A stretch of DNA of 17,644 nucleotides from JAWWBN01 sp033720955 (GTDB lineage: Bacteria > Acidobacteriota > Thermoanaerobaculia > Multivoradales > JAHEKO01). The notes beneath the pieces are model-generated. The model made no database searches, was not told the origin of the DNA, and worked only from the letters and a program-made list of their open reading frames with translations. Position numbers and translations under genes: made by a program. The first letter of the stretch is position 1, and each line of letters starts with the position of its first letter. Shown here piece after piece: positions 1 to 9,891 of this stretch. Location of the stretch: positions 1 to 17,644 of the forward strand of contig JAWWBN010000056.1 in NCBI GenBank assembly GCA_033720955.1, read 5' to 3'.

Positions 1-90
1 CGGGTCCTCGTAGATGCACCGCTCCGGACAGACCTCGACGCAGGAGCGGTCGCGGCTGTCCACGCAGGGCTCGGTGATCACGAAGGTCAC
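1..90 (-). CDS. fdxA: 7Fe-type ferredoxin, N-terminal part (cut by window edge)
   Basis: Thirty codons read on the minus strand from a GTG start at 90-88 and run off the window edge. The translation begins VTFVITEPCVDSRDRSC and continues with VEVCPERCIYEDP, the N-terminus expected of bacterial seven-iron ferredoxins: Cys9, Cys17, Cys21-Pro and Cys25 match the Cys-x7-Cys-x3-Cys-Pro-x3-Cys spacing. The Cys found three residues after the first one in the Azotobacter FdI type is absent, as in the mycobacterial type. Such proteins are small cytoplasmic electron carriers. The C-terminal half, with the remaining cluster ligands, is outside the window, so the cluster content cannot be confirmed. It is divergent from the dnaJ-like gene. 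Whether it donates electrons to the Rieske oxygenase at 3877-4986 is speculation. Confidence 0.85.
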   Translation of the reverse strand, partial: MTFVITEPCVDSRDRSCVEVCPERCIYEDP

Positions 91-238
91 GGGCGCGAAA
101 TCTAGCAGAGGCGGGAATGATCCGAGCGCGGCGACGGTTCCAAAACGTGAGGGAGTTCGACTAAGATCTTGAGGTCGCATTGCGACGGCCTCGGCGGATC
201 TGCGTCGAGACCCGAGAAATCCGGGAAGGAGCCGATCG
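91..238. promoter_or_regulatory. Divergent ferredoxin / dnaJ-clpB promoter region
   Basis: These 148 bp separate the divergent ferredoxin and DnaJ-like genes and must hold both promoters. Toward dnaJ there is a modest -10-like TAAGAT at 162-167; TTCCAA at 138-143 is only a weak -35 candidate. A small imperfect hairpin lies in the putative leader at 171-192 (GAGG TCGC, loop ATT, GCGA, bulge CGG, CCTC). AAGGAG at 226-231 is a good Shine-Dalgarno site, seven bases before the TTG start at 239. I see no clear CIRCE element and no canonical sigma-32 promoter. The promoter call itself is weak. Confidence 0.35.
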
Positions 239-1207
239 TTGGACTACAAGGACTACTACACCACGCTGGGGGTCGAGAAGGGCGCCAGCGCGGAGGAGAT
301 TCAGCGCGCCTACCGCAAGCTGGCGCGCAAGCTCCACCCGGACATCAACAAGAGCGCCGACGCCGAGACCCGGTTCAAGGAGATCAACGAGGCCTACGAG
401 GTCCTGAAGGACCCCGAGAAGCGGGCCAAGTACGACCGCTTCGGCTCGGCGTGGAAGCAGGCGCAGCAGACCGGCGCGCCGCCTCCCGGCTTCGAGGACC
501 TCTTCTCGCAGTTCGGCTTCGGCGGCGTGGGGGGCGGCCGCAACGTGCGCGTGGACTTCGACCTGGGGGACCTCGGCGGCTCGGGCTTCAGCTCGTTCTT
601 CGAGACGCTCTTCGGCTCGGGCCGCCCCGGCGGCGGCGGGGCCCGTCCCCGGGGCCCCCGGCGGCCGGGGCGCGGCAGCGACCTGGAGGCCAAGATCACC
701 CTCCCCCTGGAGGAGGCCGGGCGCGGCGGCAAGCGGGAGATCACCCTGACCGACCCGGACACGGGCCGCAAGCGCACCCTGCGGGTCACGGTGCCCAAGG
801 GGGTGCGGCCGGGGCAGAAGATCCGGCTGGCCGGGCAGGGGGGCGCCAGCCCGACGGGGGGCCCTCCCGGCGACCTCTACCTGACGGTGGAGCTGCTGCC
901 CCATCCCAGCTTCCGGCTGCGGGGCGCCAACCTCCACACCGAGGTGGTGGTCACCCCGTGGGAGGCCGCCCTGGGCGGCACCGCGAAGCTCTCCACCCTG
1001 GACGGCGACGTCACGATCCGCATCCCTCCGGGCTCCTCCTCGGGCCGCAAGATCCGGCTCAAGGGCAGGGGCTTCCCCAGCCCGGGGGGCGGCAACGGCG
1101 ATCTGCTGGCGGAGATCCGCATCGCCGTCCCGGAGCGGCTGTCGGAAGAGGAGAAGAACCTGTTCGAGCGTCTGGCGCAGACCTCCGGCTTCCAGCCGCG
1201 GGCCTGA
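239..1207 (+). CDS. Class B DnaJ / CbpA-like co-chaperone
   Basis: 322-residue Hsp40. The J-domain occupies about residues 3-68, with the HPD tripeptide at 33-35 that stimulates DnaK ATPase. A Gly/Phe-rich linker with many GG and F residues follows to about 145, then the two beta-sandwich substrate-binding domains of the DnaJ C-terminal family (about 147-320). There is no CxxCxGxG zinc finger, so this is a class B (CbpA/DnaJ2-like) protein rather than canonical DnaJ. The TTG start at 239 is chosen because AAGGAG at 226-231 sits seven bases upstream and because MDYKDYYTTLGV is the standard J-domain beginning. ClpB follows after 36 bp on the same strand. The pair suggests a disaggregation module in which this protein delivers aggregates to DnaK, which then engages ClpB. 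DnaK and GrpE are not in the window. Confidence 0.95.
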   Translation: MDYKDYYTTLGVEKGASAEEIQRAYRKLARKLHPDINKSADAETRFKEINEAYEVLKDPEKRAKYDRFGSAWKQAQQTGAPPPGFEDLFSQFGFGGVGGGRNVRVDFDLGDLGGSGFSSFFETLFGSGRPGGGGARPRGPRRPGRGSDLEAKITLPLEEAGRGGKREITLTDPDTGRKRTLRVTVPKGVRPGQKIRLAGQGGASPTGGPPGDLYLTVELLPHPSFRLRGANLHTEVVVTPWEAALGGTAKLSTLDGDVTIRIPPGSSSGRKIRLKGRGFPSPGGGNGDLLAEIRIAVPERLSEEEKNLFERLAQTSGFQPRA

Positions 1208-1243
1208 CCGCCGGCGCCCTGAGATGAGGAGAGGACGAGAGGA

Positions 1244-3876
<2,633 letters not shown>

Positions 3877-3880
<4 letters not shown>

Positions 3881-4986
3881 GCACGCCCGTCGAGTGGGCG
3901 GAGTGGCTGCGGGTGGACCCCGAGATCCGCCGCGCCACGACGCCGTCGGGCCGCATCTACCACGACGACGCCTTCTTCCGCGCCGCCGCCGAGCGGATTC
4001 TCGCCCGCGGCTGGCACCTGGCGGGCGACCTGGACCGGGTGCGGGTGCCCGGGGCGGTCCTGCCGAGGACCCTGCTCCCGGGAGCGCTCGACGAGTGCAT
4101 CGTCTTCACGCGCGACGCCGGCGACGAGCTCCACTGCCTCTCCAACGTCTGCACCCACCGCGGCAGCACGGTGGTCCAGGGCGAGGGGGTTCTGCAGAGC
4201 TTGCGTTGCCGCTACCACGGTCGGCGGTTCGCCCTCGACGGGCGGTTCCAGTCGATGCCCGAGTTCGAGGACGCCCAGGGCTTCCCGCGGCCGGAGGACG
4301 ACCTGCCGCGGGTCCCCTGGGGGAGCCTGGGCCGGCTGCTCTTCGCCTCGGTGAGCCCGCGCGAGCCCTTCGAGCGGCAGGTGGAGCCGGTGCTCGAGCG
4401 GGTGGGCTGGATGCCGCTCGACGACTTCCGGCTGGACCCGTCGCGCAGCCGCGACTACCTGGTGGAGGCCAACTGGGCCCTCTACTGCGAGAACTACCTG
4501 GAGGGGTTCCACATCCCCTACGTGCACGTCGGGCTCGCGGCCGAGCTCGACTACGGCTCGTACGAGACGGTCCTCTTCGACGGCGGCAGCGTCCAGATCG
4601 CCTACGCCGACGGCGGCGAGGCGGTCCTGCCCCTGCCTGCGGGCTCCCCCGACCACGGGCGGGACGTCGCCGCCTACTACTTCTTCCTCTTCCCCTCGAC
4701 CATGCTCAACTTCTACCCCTGGGGCCTGTCGGTCAACGCCGTACGGCCCCTCTCCCCCACCCGCACCCGGGTGTCGTTTCGCAGCTACGTCTGGAAGCCG
4801 GAGCTCCTGGACCGCGGCGCCGGCGCCGAGCTGGACCGGGTGGAGCGGGAGGACGAGGAGGTGGTGGAGGCGGTGCAGGTCGCCGTGGGCTCCCGGCTCT
4901 ACCCCAGGGGCCGCTACTCGCCGAGGCGCGAGACGGGGGTGCACCAGTTCCACCGCGAGCTCGGGCGGTGGCTCGCCGAGGGCTGA
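3877..4986 (+). CDS. Rieske ring-hydroxylating oxygenase, alpha subunit
   Basis: 369-residue Rieske non-heme iron oxygenase. The Rieske [2Fe-2S] site has Cys92-x-His94 (CTHRG) and Cys111-x2-His114 (CRYHGRRF). The C-terminal catalytic domain has the mononuclear iron motif ENYLEGFHIPYVH with His212 and His217, and a likely third ligand Asp326 in EREDEEVVE. The bridging residue is Glu205 or Asn206 near the motif. The architecture and YHDDAFF...ERILARGWHLAG opening resemble choline-monooxygenase-like and aromatic oxygenase alpha subunits; the substrate cannot be read from sequence. The GTG at 3877 overlaps the clpB stop as GTGA. No strong Shine-Dalgarno site precedes it, so translation is probably coupled to clpB. 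No oxygenase beta subunit or dedicated reductase lies nearby, so electrons must come from a remote reductase or ferredoxin. Confidence 0.93.
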
Positions 4987-5359
4987 GGGCGCGAGAGACC
5001 GCGCCGTCTCCGGGCGGGCCCACGACCCGACGGCCCCGCGGATCGACTCGCTGCCACAGAGCCGGAGGCGACGCGAGGGGGCCGAGGAGCCCTGCGGGCA
5101 GCTCGTCCCCACGGGCTGCGGATCGCTGCCGCCCCGGGATCCGAGGACGCCCGCGCCCTAACGGCTGAGGGTGAACGACGGCGTAGAAGCCGTGCCGCCG
5201 TGGAAGTTCTCCGCGGTGGCGACGAAGCTCGCCCCGCCTCCGGCGAACTGGAAATCGCCGTGGCACGAGCGTGACGGGGGTCCGTTACCGCAGTGAATCG
5301 TCCAGCGAGCTGGACCTCCTCGATCGGCGACGCCTCCTCGGCCCTGCGAGGACCGCTCT
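4987..5359. other. 373 bp gene-poor stretch between convergent genes
   Basis: The stretch lies between the convergent Rieske (+) and HET-C/PLC-like (-) genes. Besides the small hairpin at 4995-5010, I see no convincing complete gene. On the minus strand one frame ending in TAG at 5158-5160 reads like the tail of a real protein (GDFQFAGGGASFVATAENF followed by a short S/T-rich end). It has GC-rich third positions, no usable start and no recognised family, so it may be a relic 3' gene end or chance. Confidence 0.4.
4995..5010 (+). terminator. Possible hairpin terminator after the Rieske gene
   Basis: GAGAC (4995-4999), a six-base loop and GTCTC (5006-5010) form a perfect 5-bp hairpin nine bases after the stop codon of the dnaJ-clpB-Rieske operon. 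No T-run follows, so it is not a classical intrinsic terminator; position is the main argument. Confidence 0.3.
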
Positions 5360-6835
5360 TCAGGGCGCCCGGCGCCGCGCCAGGAGCAGCCCCAGCAACC
5401 CTCCCACGACCAGCGCGACGAGCGCCGTCAGCCAGAGGCTCCAGCGGTCTTCCGGTGGGGCGGCACCCGCCCCCATGAACGGCGGCCGGCGTCGATCGGC
5501 CGGAATGCCGGCATCGTCCAGCACCTGCTGCTCGTCGAGGCCGGCCAGCAGGGCCACCGCGCGCAGGAAGGAGGCGTCGAACCAGTCGGGAGCCACCGGA
5601 CCCACGAGCTGCGCGGCCTTTCGCCCCTCGTCGGTCGTGAGCTGGACGAACCCGGGGACCGCCGTGTCCGCCGGCGTCACCTCGAAGGTCAGCCGCGCTC
5701 CCGGGGCGATCTCGGCCCCGGCGGAGGCGCTCCACTCCACGCCGCCGTCCACCCGCCGCGCCTGCCAGCCGGCGGGGGCCGGCAGCGGGTCGGCCACCCG
5801 CACGGACTCCTTCGCCGCGAGCCGCACCGTCTGCACCGGCTGGATGCCCAGGTTGGCCACCTCGTAGCTCCAGGTGGTCGCCGGCACGGCCGGGTTCTCG
5901 GGGTAGGTCGTCGGCGGGGTGATGGTCACCCGGAGCTGGTCGCCGTCGAACTCCCGCTGGCCCGACCGCCAGTGGGAGAAGATCAGCCCGGCGGCCTGGA
6001 TGAGCCGGCGCTTGAGGGCCTGCCAGGCGGCCTCCAGGATGCCGAAGTCGTAGTCCCGCAGCTCGGCGTGGCAGACGCCGTTGATCCGGCGAAGCTCGCC
6101 GTCGAGGTCGAACATCTCGCGGGTGGCCACATAGGTGCTGCGGAAGTGCATCAACCGGCGATCGAGGTCCGGCGCATACAGATAGTCGCCGCCGACCTGC
6201 GGCTGGTCCTTGTGCAGGATGTCGTGGTGGAAGTCCTGCTCCACCCCCTGAAGGTCGAAGATGCGCGGAGGGGTGGTGAAGTAGGCGCCGGACATCAACG
6301 ACTCGTCGACCTGGAGCGGCACGTCGGCCAGCCAGACGCCGCGGAGGGTGTCGAGCCCCGGCTGCGGCTGGAGCACGTCGTCGAAGGTCGGAAACGAGTA
6401 CCCCAGCCCCGCCGCCTCGAGAGCCAACGACGTGAGCTCGGTGTGGTTGGAGTGGGAGTAGAAGTCCTGGAAGGCGTGGTGGATCAGACCCATGGCCGCG
6501 GCGTAGGTGTAGACGTCGTCGGAATCGTCGTCGCAATCCAGGCCGGCGAGTCGTGCCAGGTCCCCCTTCAGCCGGTCGCGGAGGGCGCGGTGCGCCGAGA
6601 ACTGGAACCGGTCGTCGAAGTGCTCCTCGCGCAGGTAGTTGGAGACCAGACCGAGGGTGTTCACCTTGATGTCCACCGCCATGTTGTAGTTGGAGACCAG
6701 CCGGCGGGCGTCCTCCGTGAAGCCCCGCCGGGCGAGGGCGCGGTGGGTGATGTCCTCGTGGTAGGCCAGGTCGTAGGCCTCGGCGGCGACGGCGGCGACG
6801 AGAGCGGCGAGCAGGACGAGAGCGACACGGCGCAT
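5360..6835 (-). CDS. Secreted, membrane-anchored zinc-dependent phospholipase C / HET-C-like protein
   Basis: 491 residues. The N-terminus MRRVALVLLAALVAAVAAEA is a signal peptide, probably cleaved near residue 20. The mature protein starts with YHEDITHRAL (His26, His31) and contains MGLIHHAFQDFYSHSNHTEL (115-134; His119/120, Asp124, His128, His131, Glu133). This His/Asp pattern is typical of the zinc-dependent phospholipase C/HET-C superfamily, where these residues bind zinc. About residues 303-420 look like a beta-sandwich (CARDB/DUF11-like, predicted). The last 27 residues hold one hydrophobic helix (about 466-486) ending ARRRAP, a C-terminal membrane anchor facing the cytoplasm. The ATG at 6835-6833 has AAGGAGG five bases upstream (6841-6847). 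Upstream in-frame codons to 7183 are not used, because the signal peptide starts here. Lipid hydrolysis and its target are inferred from the family only. Confidence 0.8.
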   Translation of the reverse strand: MRRVALVLLAALVAAVAAEAYDLAYHEDITHRALARRGFTEDARRLVSNYNMAVDIKVNTLGLVSNYLREEHFDDRFQFSAHRALRDRLKGDLARLAGLDCDDDSDDVYTYAAAMGLIHHAFQDFYSHSNHTELTSLALEAAGLGYSFPTFDDVLQPQPGLDTLRGVWLADVPLQVDESLMSGAYFTTPPRIFDLQGVEQDFHHDILHKDQPQVGGDYLYAPDLDRRLMHFRSTYVATREMFDLDGELRRINGVCHAELRDYDFGILEAAWQALKRRLIQAAGLIFSHWRSGQREFDGDQLRVTITPPTTYPENPAVPATTWSYEVANLGIQPVQTVRLAAKESVRVADPLPAPAGWQARRVDGGVEWSASAGAEIAPGARLTFEVTPADTAVPGFVQLTTDEGRKAAQLVGPVAPDWFDASFLRAVALLAGLDEQQVLDDAGIPADRRRPPFMGAGAAPPEDRWSLWLTALVALVVGGLLGLLLARRRAP

Positions 6836-7019
6836 GGGAGCCTCCTTGCCTCCGCGCGGCCGCCGGCGGCGATCCGGGCGGGCGATCCTCCTTGTGAGTG
6901 TGGGACCCGGGCAGCGTAGCACGGTCCCGGGCCGCCCGGCCCGGTGACCCCCAGAACCTCGATCCGCCAATTGCGTACCAACCGCGAGCCCACCCGACCG
7001 CCGCCCGAGGAGGCCGCCC
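6836..7019. promoter_or_regulatory. Divergent intergenic region, HET-C/PLC-like and DUF885 genes
   Basis: 184 bp separate the two divergent starts. An inverted repeat GGGACC (6902-6907) / GGTCCC (6923-6928) with a 15-base spacer sits near the middle and could be an operator or part of a promoter. On the minus strand TGCTACGCT (6913-6921) resembles an extended -10 element for the HET-C-like gene, but no good -35 is seen. Both genes have strong Shine-Dalgarno sites (6841-6847 on the minus strand, 7007-7013 on the plus strand). Confidence 0.35.
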
Positions 7020-8816
7020 ATGCTCCGTTCGATCTCCGCCGCCGCCGCCGTCCTGCCGCTCCTGAGCGCCGCCTGCGCCGGCCCGCCTTCGGCTCCCGAC
7101 CCCGAGGCCGCCGCCGCCGAGGCCCAGCGCCTCGCGGCGGTCTTCGAGGAGTTCTTCGAGGAGAGCCTGGAGCGCAACCCCATCCAGGCGACCCAGATCG
7201 GCGACCCGCGCTACAACGACCGGCTGTCGAACTTCCTCTCGGCGGAGTACCGCGCCGAGGGCCAGGCGTTCGACCGGCGCTGGATCGAGCGCGTCTCTGG
7301 CTTCGACCGCGATCTGCTCTCGGGGCAGGACCGGCTCAGCTACGACGTCTTCCTCTACAACCGCGAGCTCTCCCTGGCCGGCGACCGCTTCCCGAGCTGG
7401 ATGATCCCCATCAACCAGTTCTTCAGCCTGCCCTCCTTCTTCGCCCAGCTCGGCTCGGGCGACTCGATCCAGCCGTTCGCCACCGAGAAGGACTATCGAG
7501 ACTTTCTCTCGCGGATCGACGGCATCGTGACCGTGCTGGACCAGGCGATCGCCAACATGCGCGAAGGGGTCGAGGCCGGGGTGGTGCAGCCGAGGGTGCT
7601 CATGGAGAAGGTGCTGCCGCAGCTCGAGGCCCACCTGGTGGACGACCCGGAGGAGAGCGTCTTCTGGCGCCCCGTCGCCAGCTTCCCGGAGGAGGTGCCC
7701 GAGACGGTGCGCCCCGAGCTCGAGGCCGCCTATCGCGCCGCCATCACCGACAAGCTGGTGCCCGTCTACCGCCGGCTGCGGGACTACATCCGCGACGACT
7801 ACCTGCCAGCCACCCGCGAGACCTTCGCGCTGACCGCGCTGCCCGACGGCGACGCCTGGTACGCCTACATGATCCGGGCGATGACCTCCATCGAGGCCGA
7901 CCCGGAGGAGGTGCACCGGTTCGGGCTCTCCGAGGTCGAGCGCATCACCGGCGAGATGGAGGGGGTGATGGCGGCGGTCGGCTTCGAGGGCACCCTCCAC
8001 GACTTCTTCACCCACCTCGAGACCTCCGACGAGTTCTACTTCGACGACCCCGAGGAGCTCCTGGACGGCTACCGGGCCCTGCGCGACGAGATCGACGCCA
8101 AGCTGCCCAAGCTCTTCGACATCTTCCCCAAGGCGGGCTACGAGATCCGCGAGGTGCCCGAGTTCATGGCCCAGTCCTCGGCCGGCGCCTCCTATCAGGC
8201 GCCCACCCCGGACGGCTCGCGCCCCGGCGTCTTCTGGGTCAACACCTACAACCTGAGGGCGCAGCCCAGGTTCGGCATGGAGACCCTCTCCATCCACGAG
8301 GCCTCCCCCGGCCACCACTTCCAGATCTCCATCGCCCAGGAGATCGAGGAGCTCCCCCGCTTCCGCCGCTTCGGCGGCGTGTCGGCCTACTTCGAGGGCT
8401 GGGCCCTCTACGCCGAGTCGCTGGGCAAGGAGCTGGGCATGTTCACCGACCCCTACCAGTGGTACGGGCGCCTCTCCGACGAGATGCTCCGCGCCATGCG
8501 CCTGGTGGTGGACACCGGGATCCACCACAGGGGCTGGAGCCGCCAGCAGGCCATCGACTACATGATGGAGCACTCTTCGCTGGCGGAGACCGACGTGGTG
8601 GCCGAGGTCGAGCGCTACATCGCCTTCCCCGCCCAGGCGCTGGGCTACAAGCTGGGCCAGCGGGTGATCGCCGACCTGCGGGCCGAGGCCGAGGCGGAGC
8701 TGGGCGACGCCTTCGACCTCCGCGCCTTCCACCGCGCCATCCTGGAGGACGGCGCCCTGCCGCTGCCGGTGCTCGAGCGGAAGATACGCGAGTGGCTGGC
8801 GGACCGGGCGGGGTGA
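7020..8816 (+). CDS. Exported DUF885 family metallopeptidase-like protein
   Basis: 598 residues. The N-terminus MLRSISAAAAVLPLLSAAC is an export signal ending in a lipobox-like LSAAC (Cys19). The -3 residue is Ser rather than Leu, so lipoprotein status is uncertain. The mature part begins with the helical RLAAVFEEFFEESLERNPIQ and TQIGDPRYNDRLSN pattern of DUF885 proteins. The signature motif HEASPGHHFQ (His426, Glu427, His432, His433) and FEGWALYAE (Glu459) are in place, matching a zinc-peptidase-like active site. The length is normal for the family (about 560-620). Family members are annotated as putative periplasmic or outer-membrane-associated peptidases; the substrate is unknown. The ATG at 7020 has GAGGAGG at 7007-7013. 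It is divergent from the HET-C/PLC-like gene and followed by the AraC-type gene, which has its own promoter. Confidence 0.93.
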   Translation: MLRSISAAAAVLPLLSAACAGPPSAPDPEAAAAEAQRLAAVFEEFFEESLERNPIQATQIGDPRYNDRLSNFLSAEYRAEGQAFDRRWIERVSGFDRDLLSGQDRLSYDVFLYNRELSLAGDRFPSWMIPINQFFSLPSFFAQLGSGDSIQPFATEKDYRDFLSRIDGIVTVLDQAIANMREGVEAGVVQPRVLMEKVLPQLEAHLVDDPEESVFWRPVASFPEEVPETVRPELEAAYRAAITDKLVPVYRRLRDYIRDDYLPATRETFALTALPDGDAWYAYMIRAMTSIEADPEEVHRFGLSEVERITGEMEGVMAAVGFEGTLHDFFTHLETSDEFYFDDPEELLDGYRALRDEIDAKLPKLFDIFPKAGYEIREVPEFMAQSSAGASYQAPTPDGSRPGVFWVNTYNLRAQPRFGMETLSIHEASPGHHFQISIAQEIEELPRFRRFGGVSAYFEGWALYAESLGKELGMFTDPYQWYGRLSDEMLRAMRLVVDTGIHHRGWSRQQAIDYMMEHSSLAETDVVAEVERYIAFPAQALGYKLGQRVIADLRAEAEAELGDAFDLRAFHRAILEDGALPLPVLERKIREWLADRAG

Positions 8817-8859
8817 TGGGCCGCCGCCGGACCCGCGGGCCGCGACCTCGCGACGCCGC

Positions 8860-8888
8860 TTGAGGTCGGTCCGGGCGGCCGGTAGCAT
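8860..8888 (+). promoter_or_regulatory. Predicted sigma-70-type promoter of the AraC-type gene
   Basis: TTGAGG (8860-8865) and TAGCAT (8883-8888) each match four of six consensus bases, including the key positions, with an ideal 17-bp spacer. Transcription would start near 8895. The ATG at 8887 falls inside the -10 element and cannot be the start codon. Confidence 0.55.
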
Positions 8889-8981
8889 GAGTCGGGTCTC
8901 GCTCCGACTCCGGCAGGAAACGACCCCCTGTTCCTTCATCTCCATCGACCCGGCCCACCGCTCGACCGCTTCGTCGAGCTG

Positions 8982-9794
8982 GTGACCTACTACTCCGGTC
9001 ACTCGCCCGCCCACTCCAAGGAGCGGCTCCTGCCCGACGGCGCGGTCGAGATCGTCGTCAATCTCACCGAGACGCCGAAGCGGCTCTTCGACCGCGCCGA
9101 CCACTCCCGCTCCGTCTCCTTCCGGCGAGCGTGGATCTCGGGGATGCGGCAGGGGTGGATCGTGATCGAGGCGGCGCCCGAGGACTCGATGGCGGTGATC
9201 CGCTTCCGGCCGGGCGGCGCCCTGCCCTTTCTCGGGTTCGCCGTCGAGGGCATCACCGACACGGTCGAAGAGGTGGACGCCGTCTTCGATGCCGCGGCTC
9301 TGTCGCTGCGCGACCGCATCCTCGAGGCCCGGACGGTCGAGGGGAAGATGGCCGCGGTGGAGGCGTGGCTCCTGGAGAGGGCGCGGGGACGCCTGGAGCA
9401 GCACCCGGCGATCGAGTATCTGACGCGACGGCTCTTCGCACCGGCCGGTCTGCGCATCGCCGACCTGGTCCAGGAGGTGGGCTACAGCCAGCGGCACGTC
9501 CGCTCCCTCTTCCGGCGCTGGGTGGGCCTGACGCCCAAGCGGTACGGCCGCATCCAGCGTTTCCAGCGCGTGCTGGCGGCGGTGGGCGGCGGCGAGCCGA
9601 CCGCGCCCGACGCCTACGGCCGGCCCGGCGCGCCGAGGGGGCTGCCGGAGCCCGACTGGGCGGACCTCGCCGTCGAGCACGGCTACTTCGACCAGTCGCA
9701 CCTGATCCGGGACTTCCGCGAGCTGGCGGGACTCACCCCCGGCGCCTACTGCGCCGCCTATCGCGGCCTGGCGAACTACCTGCCCATCGACTGA
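8982..9794 (+). CDS. AraC-family transcriptional regulator (DUF6597 plus HTH_18)
   Basis: At least 270 residues. The N-terminal part, with HSKERLLPDGAVEIVVNL and FRPGGALPFLG, matches the DUF6597 sensory domain found on many AraC-type regulators. The C-terminal DNA-binding domain has a first helix-turn-helix from about residue 157 (RIADLVQEVGYSQRHVRSLF) and a second around 225-262 with the AraC signature HGYFDQSHLIRDFRELAGLTP. The linker between them (around GGGEPTAPDAYGRPGAPRG) is some 15 residues longer than usual. The GTG at 8982 is the first ordinary start codon, but it has no Shine-Dalgarno site. The same frame upstream encodes family-like sequence (FLHLHRPGPPLDRFVEL) from a CTG at 8928, with AGGA at 8915-8918, so the true start may be 8928. 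The neighbouring DUF1761 gene is a likely target. Confidence 0.9.
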   Translation: MTYYSGHSPAHSKERLLPDGAVEIVVNLTETPKRLFDRADHSRSVSFRRAWISGMRQGWIVIEAAPEDSMAVIRFRPGGALPFLGFAVEGITDTVEEVDAVFDAAALSLRDRILEARTVEGKMAAVEAWLLERARGRLEQHPAIEYLTRRLFAPAGLRIADLVQEVGYSQRHVRSLFRRWVGLTPKRYGRIQRFQRVLAAVGGGEPTAPDAYGRPGAPRGLPEPDWADLAVEHGYFDQSHLIRDFRELAGLTPGAYCAAYRGLANYLPID

Positions 9795-9891
9795 GCCGCC
9801 CGGCCGCCGGAGGTCCGTTTTTTCCAAGCCGGCGGCGGGGCGACTCTCCTAGGCTCCTCCTGCTCGCACAACGACCCCAGGAGGAACGGAC
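9795..9891 (+). promoter_or_regulatory. Leader/regulatory region of the DUF1761 gene
   Basis: This 97 bp spacer contains a perfect 8-bp inverted repeat, GCCGCCGG (9803-9810) and CCGGCGGC (9829-9836), whose 18-base loop carries a T6 run (9818-9823) and CCAAG. The T-run is inside the loop rather than after the stem, so this does not look like an intrinsic terminator. An operator for the AraC-type protein or an alternative-sigma promoter is more likely. TAGGCT (9850-9855) could be a -10 element. AGGAGG at 9879-9884 is the Shine-Dalgarno site of the next gene. Confidence 0.35.

Noticed and set aside
8816..8863. 15-codon ORF (MGRRRTRGPRPRDAA) overlapping the DUF885 stop as TGATG
   Set aside because: No Shine-Dalgarno site of note, Arg-rich low-complexity content, and it ends inside the predicted AraC promoter.
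8887..8985. ATG at 8887 as the start of the AraC-type protein
   Set aside because: It lies in the predicted -10 element and in a different frame that ends in TGA at 8983-8985.
4914..9827. Minus-strand ORF of 1637 codons
   Set aside because: It spans several real genes in both orientations and has low-complexity Arg/Gly/Pro-rich translation; it is open only because stops are rare at this GC content.
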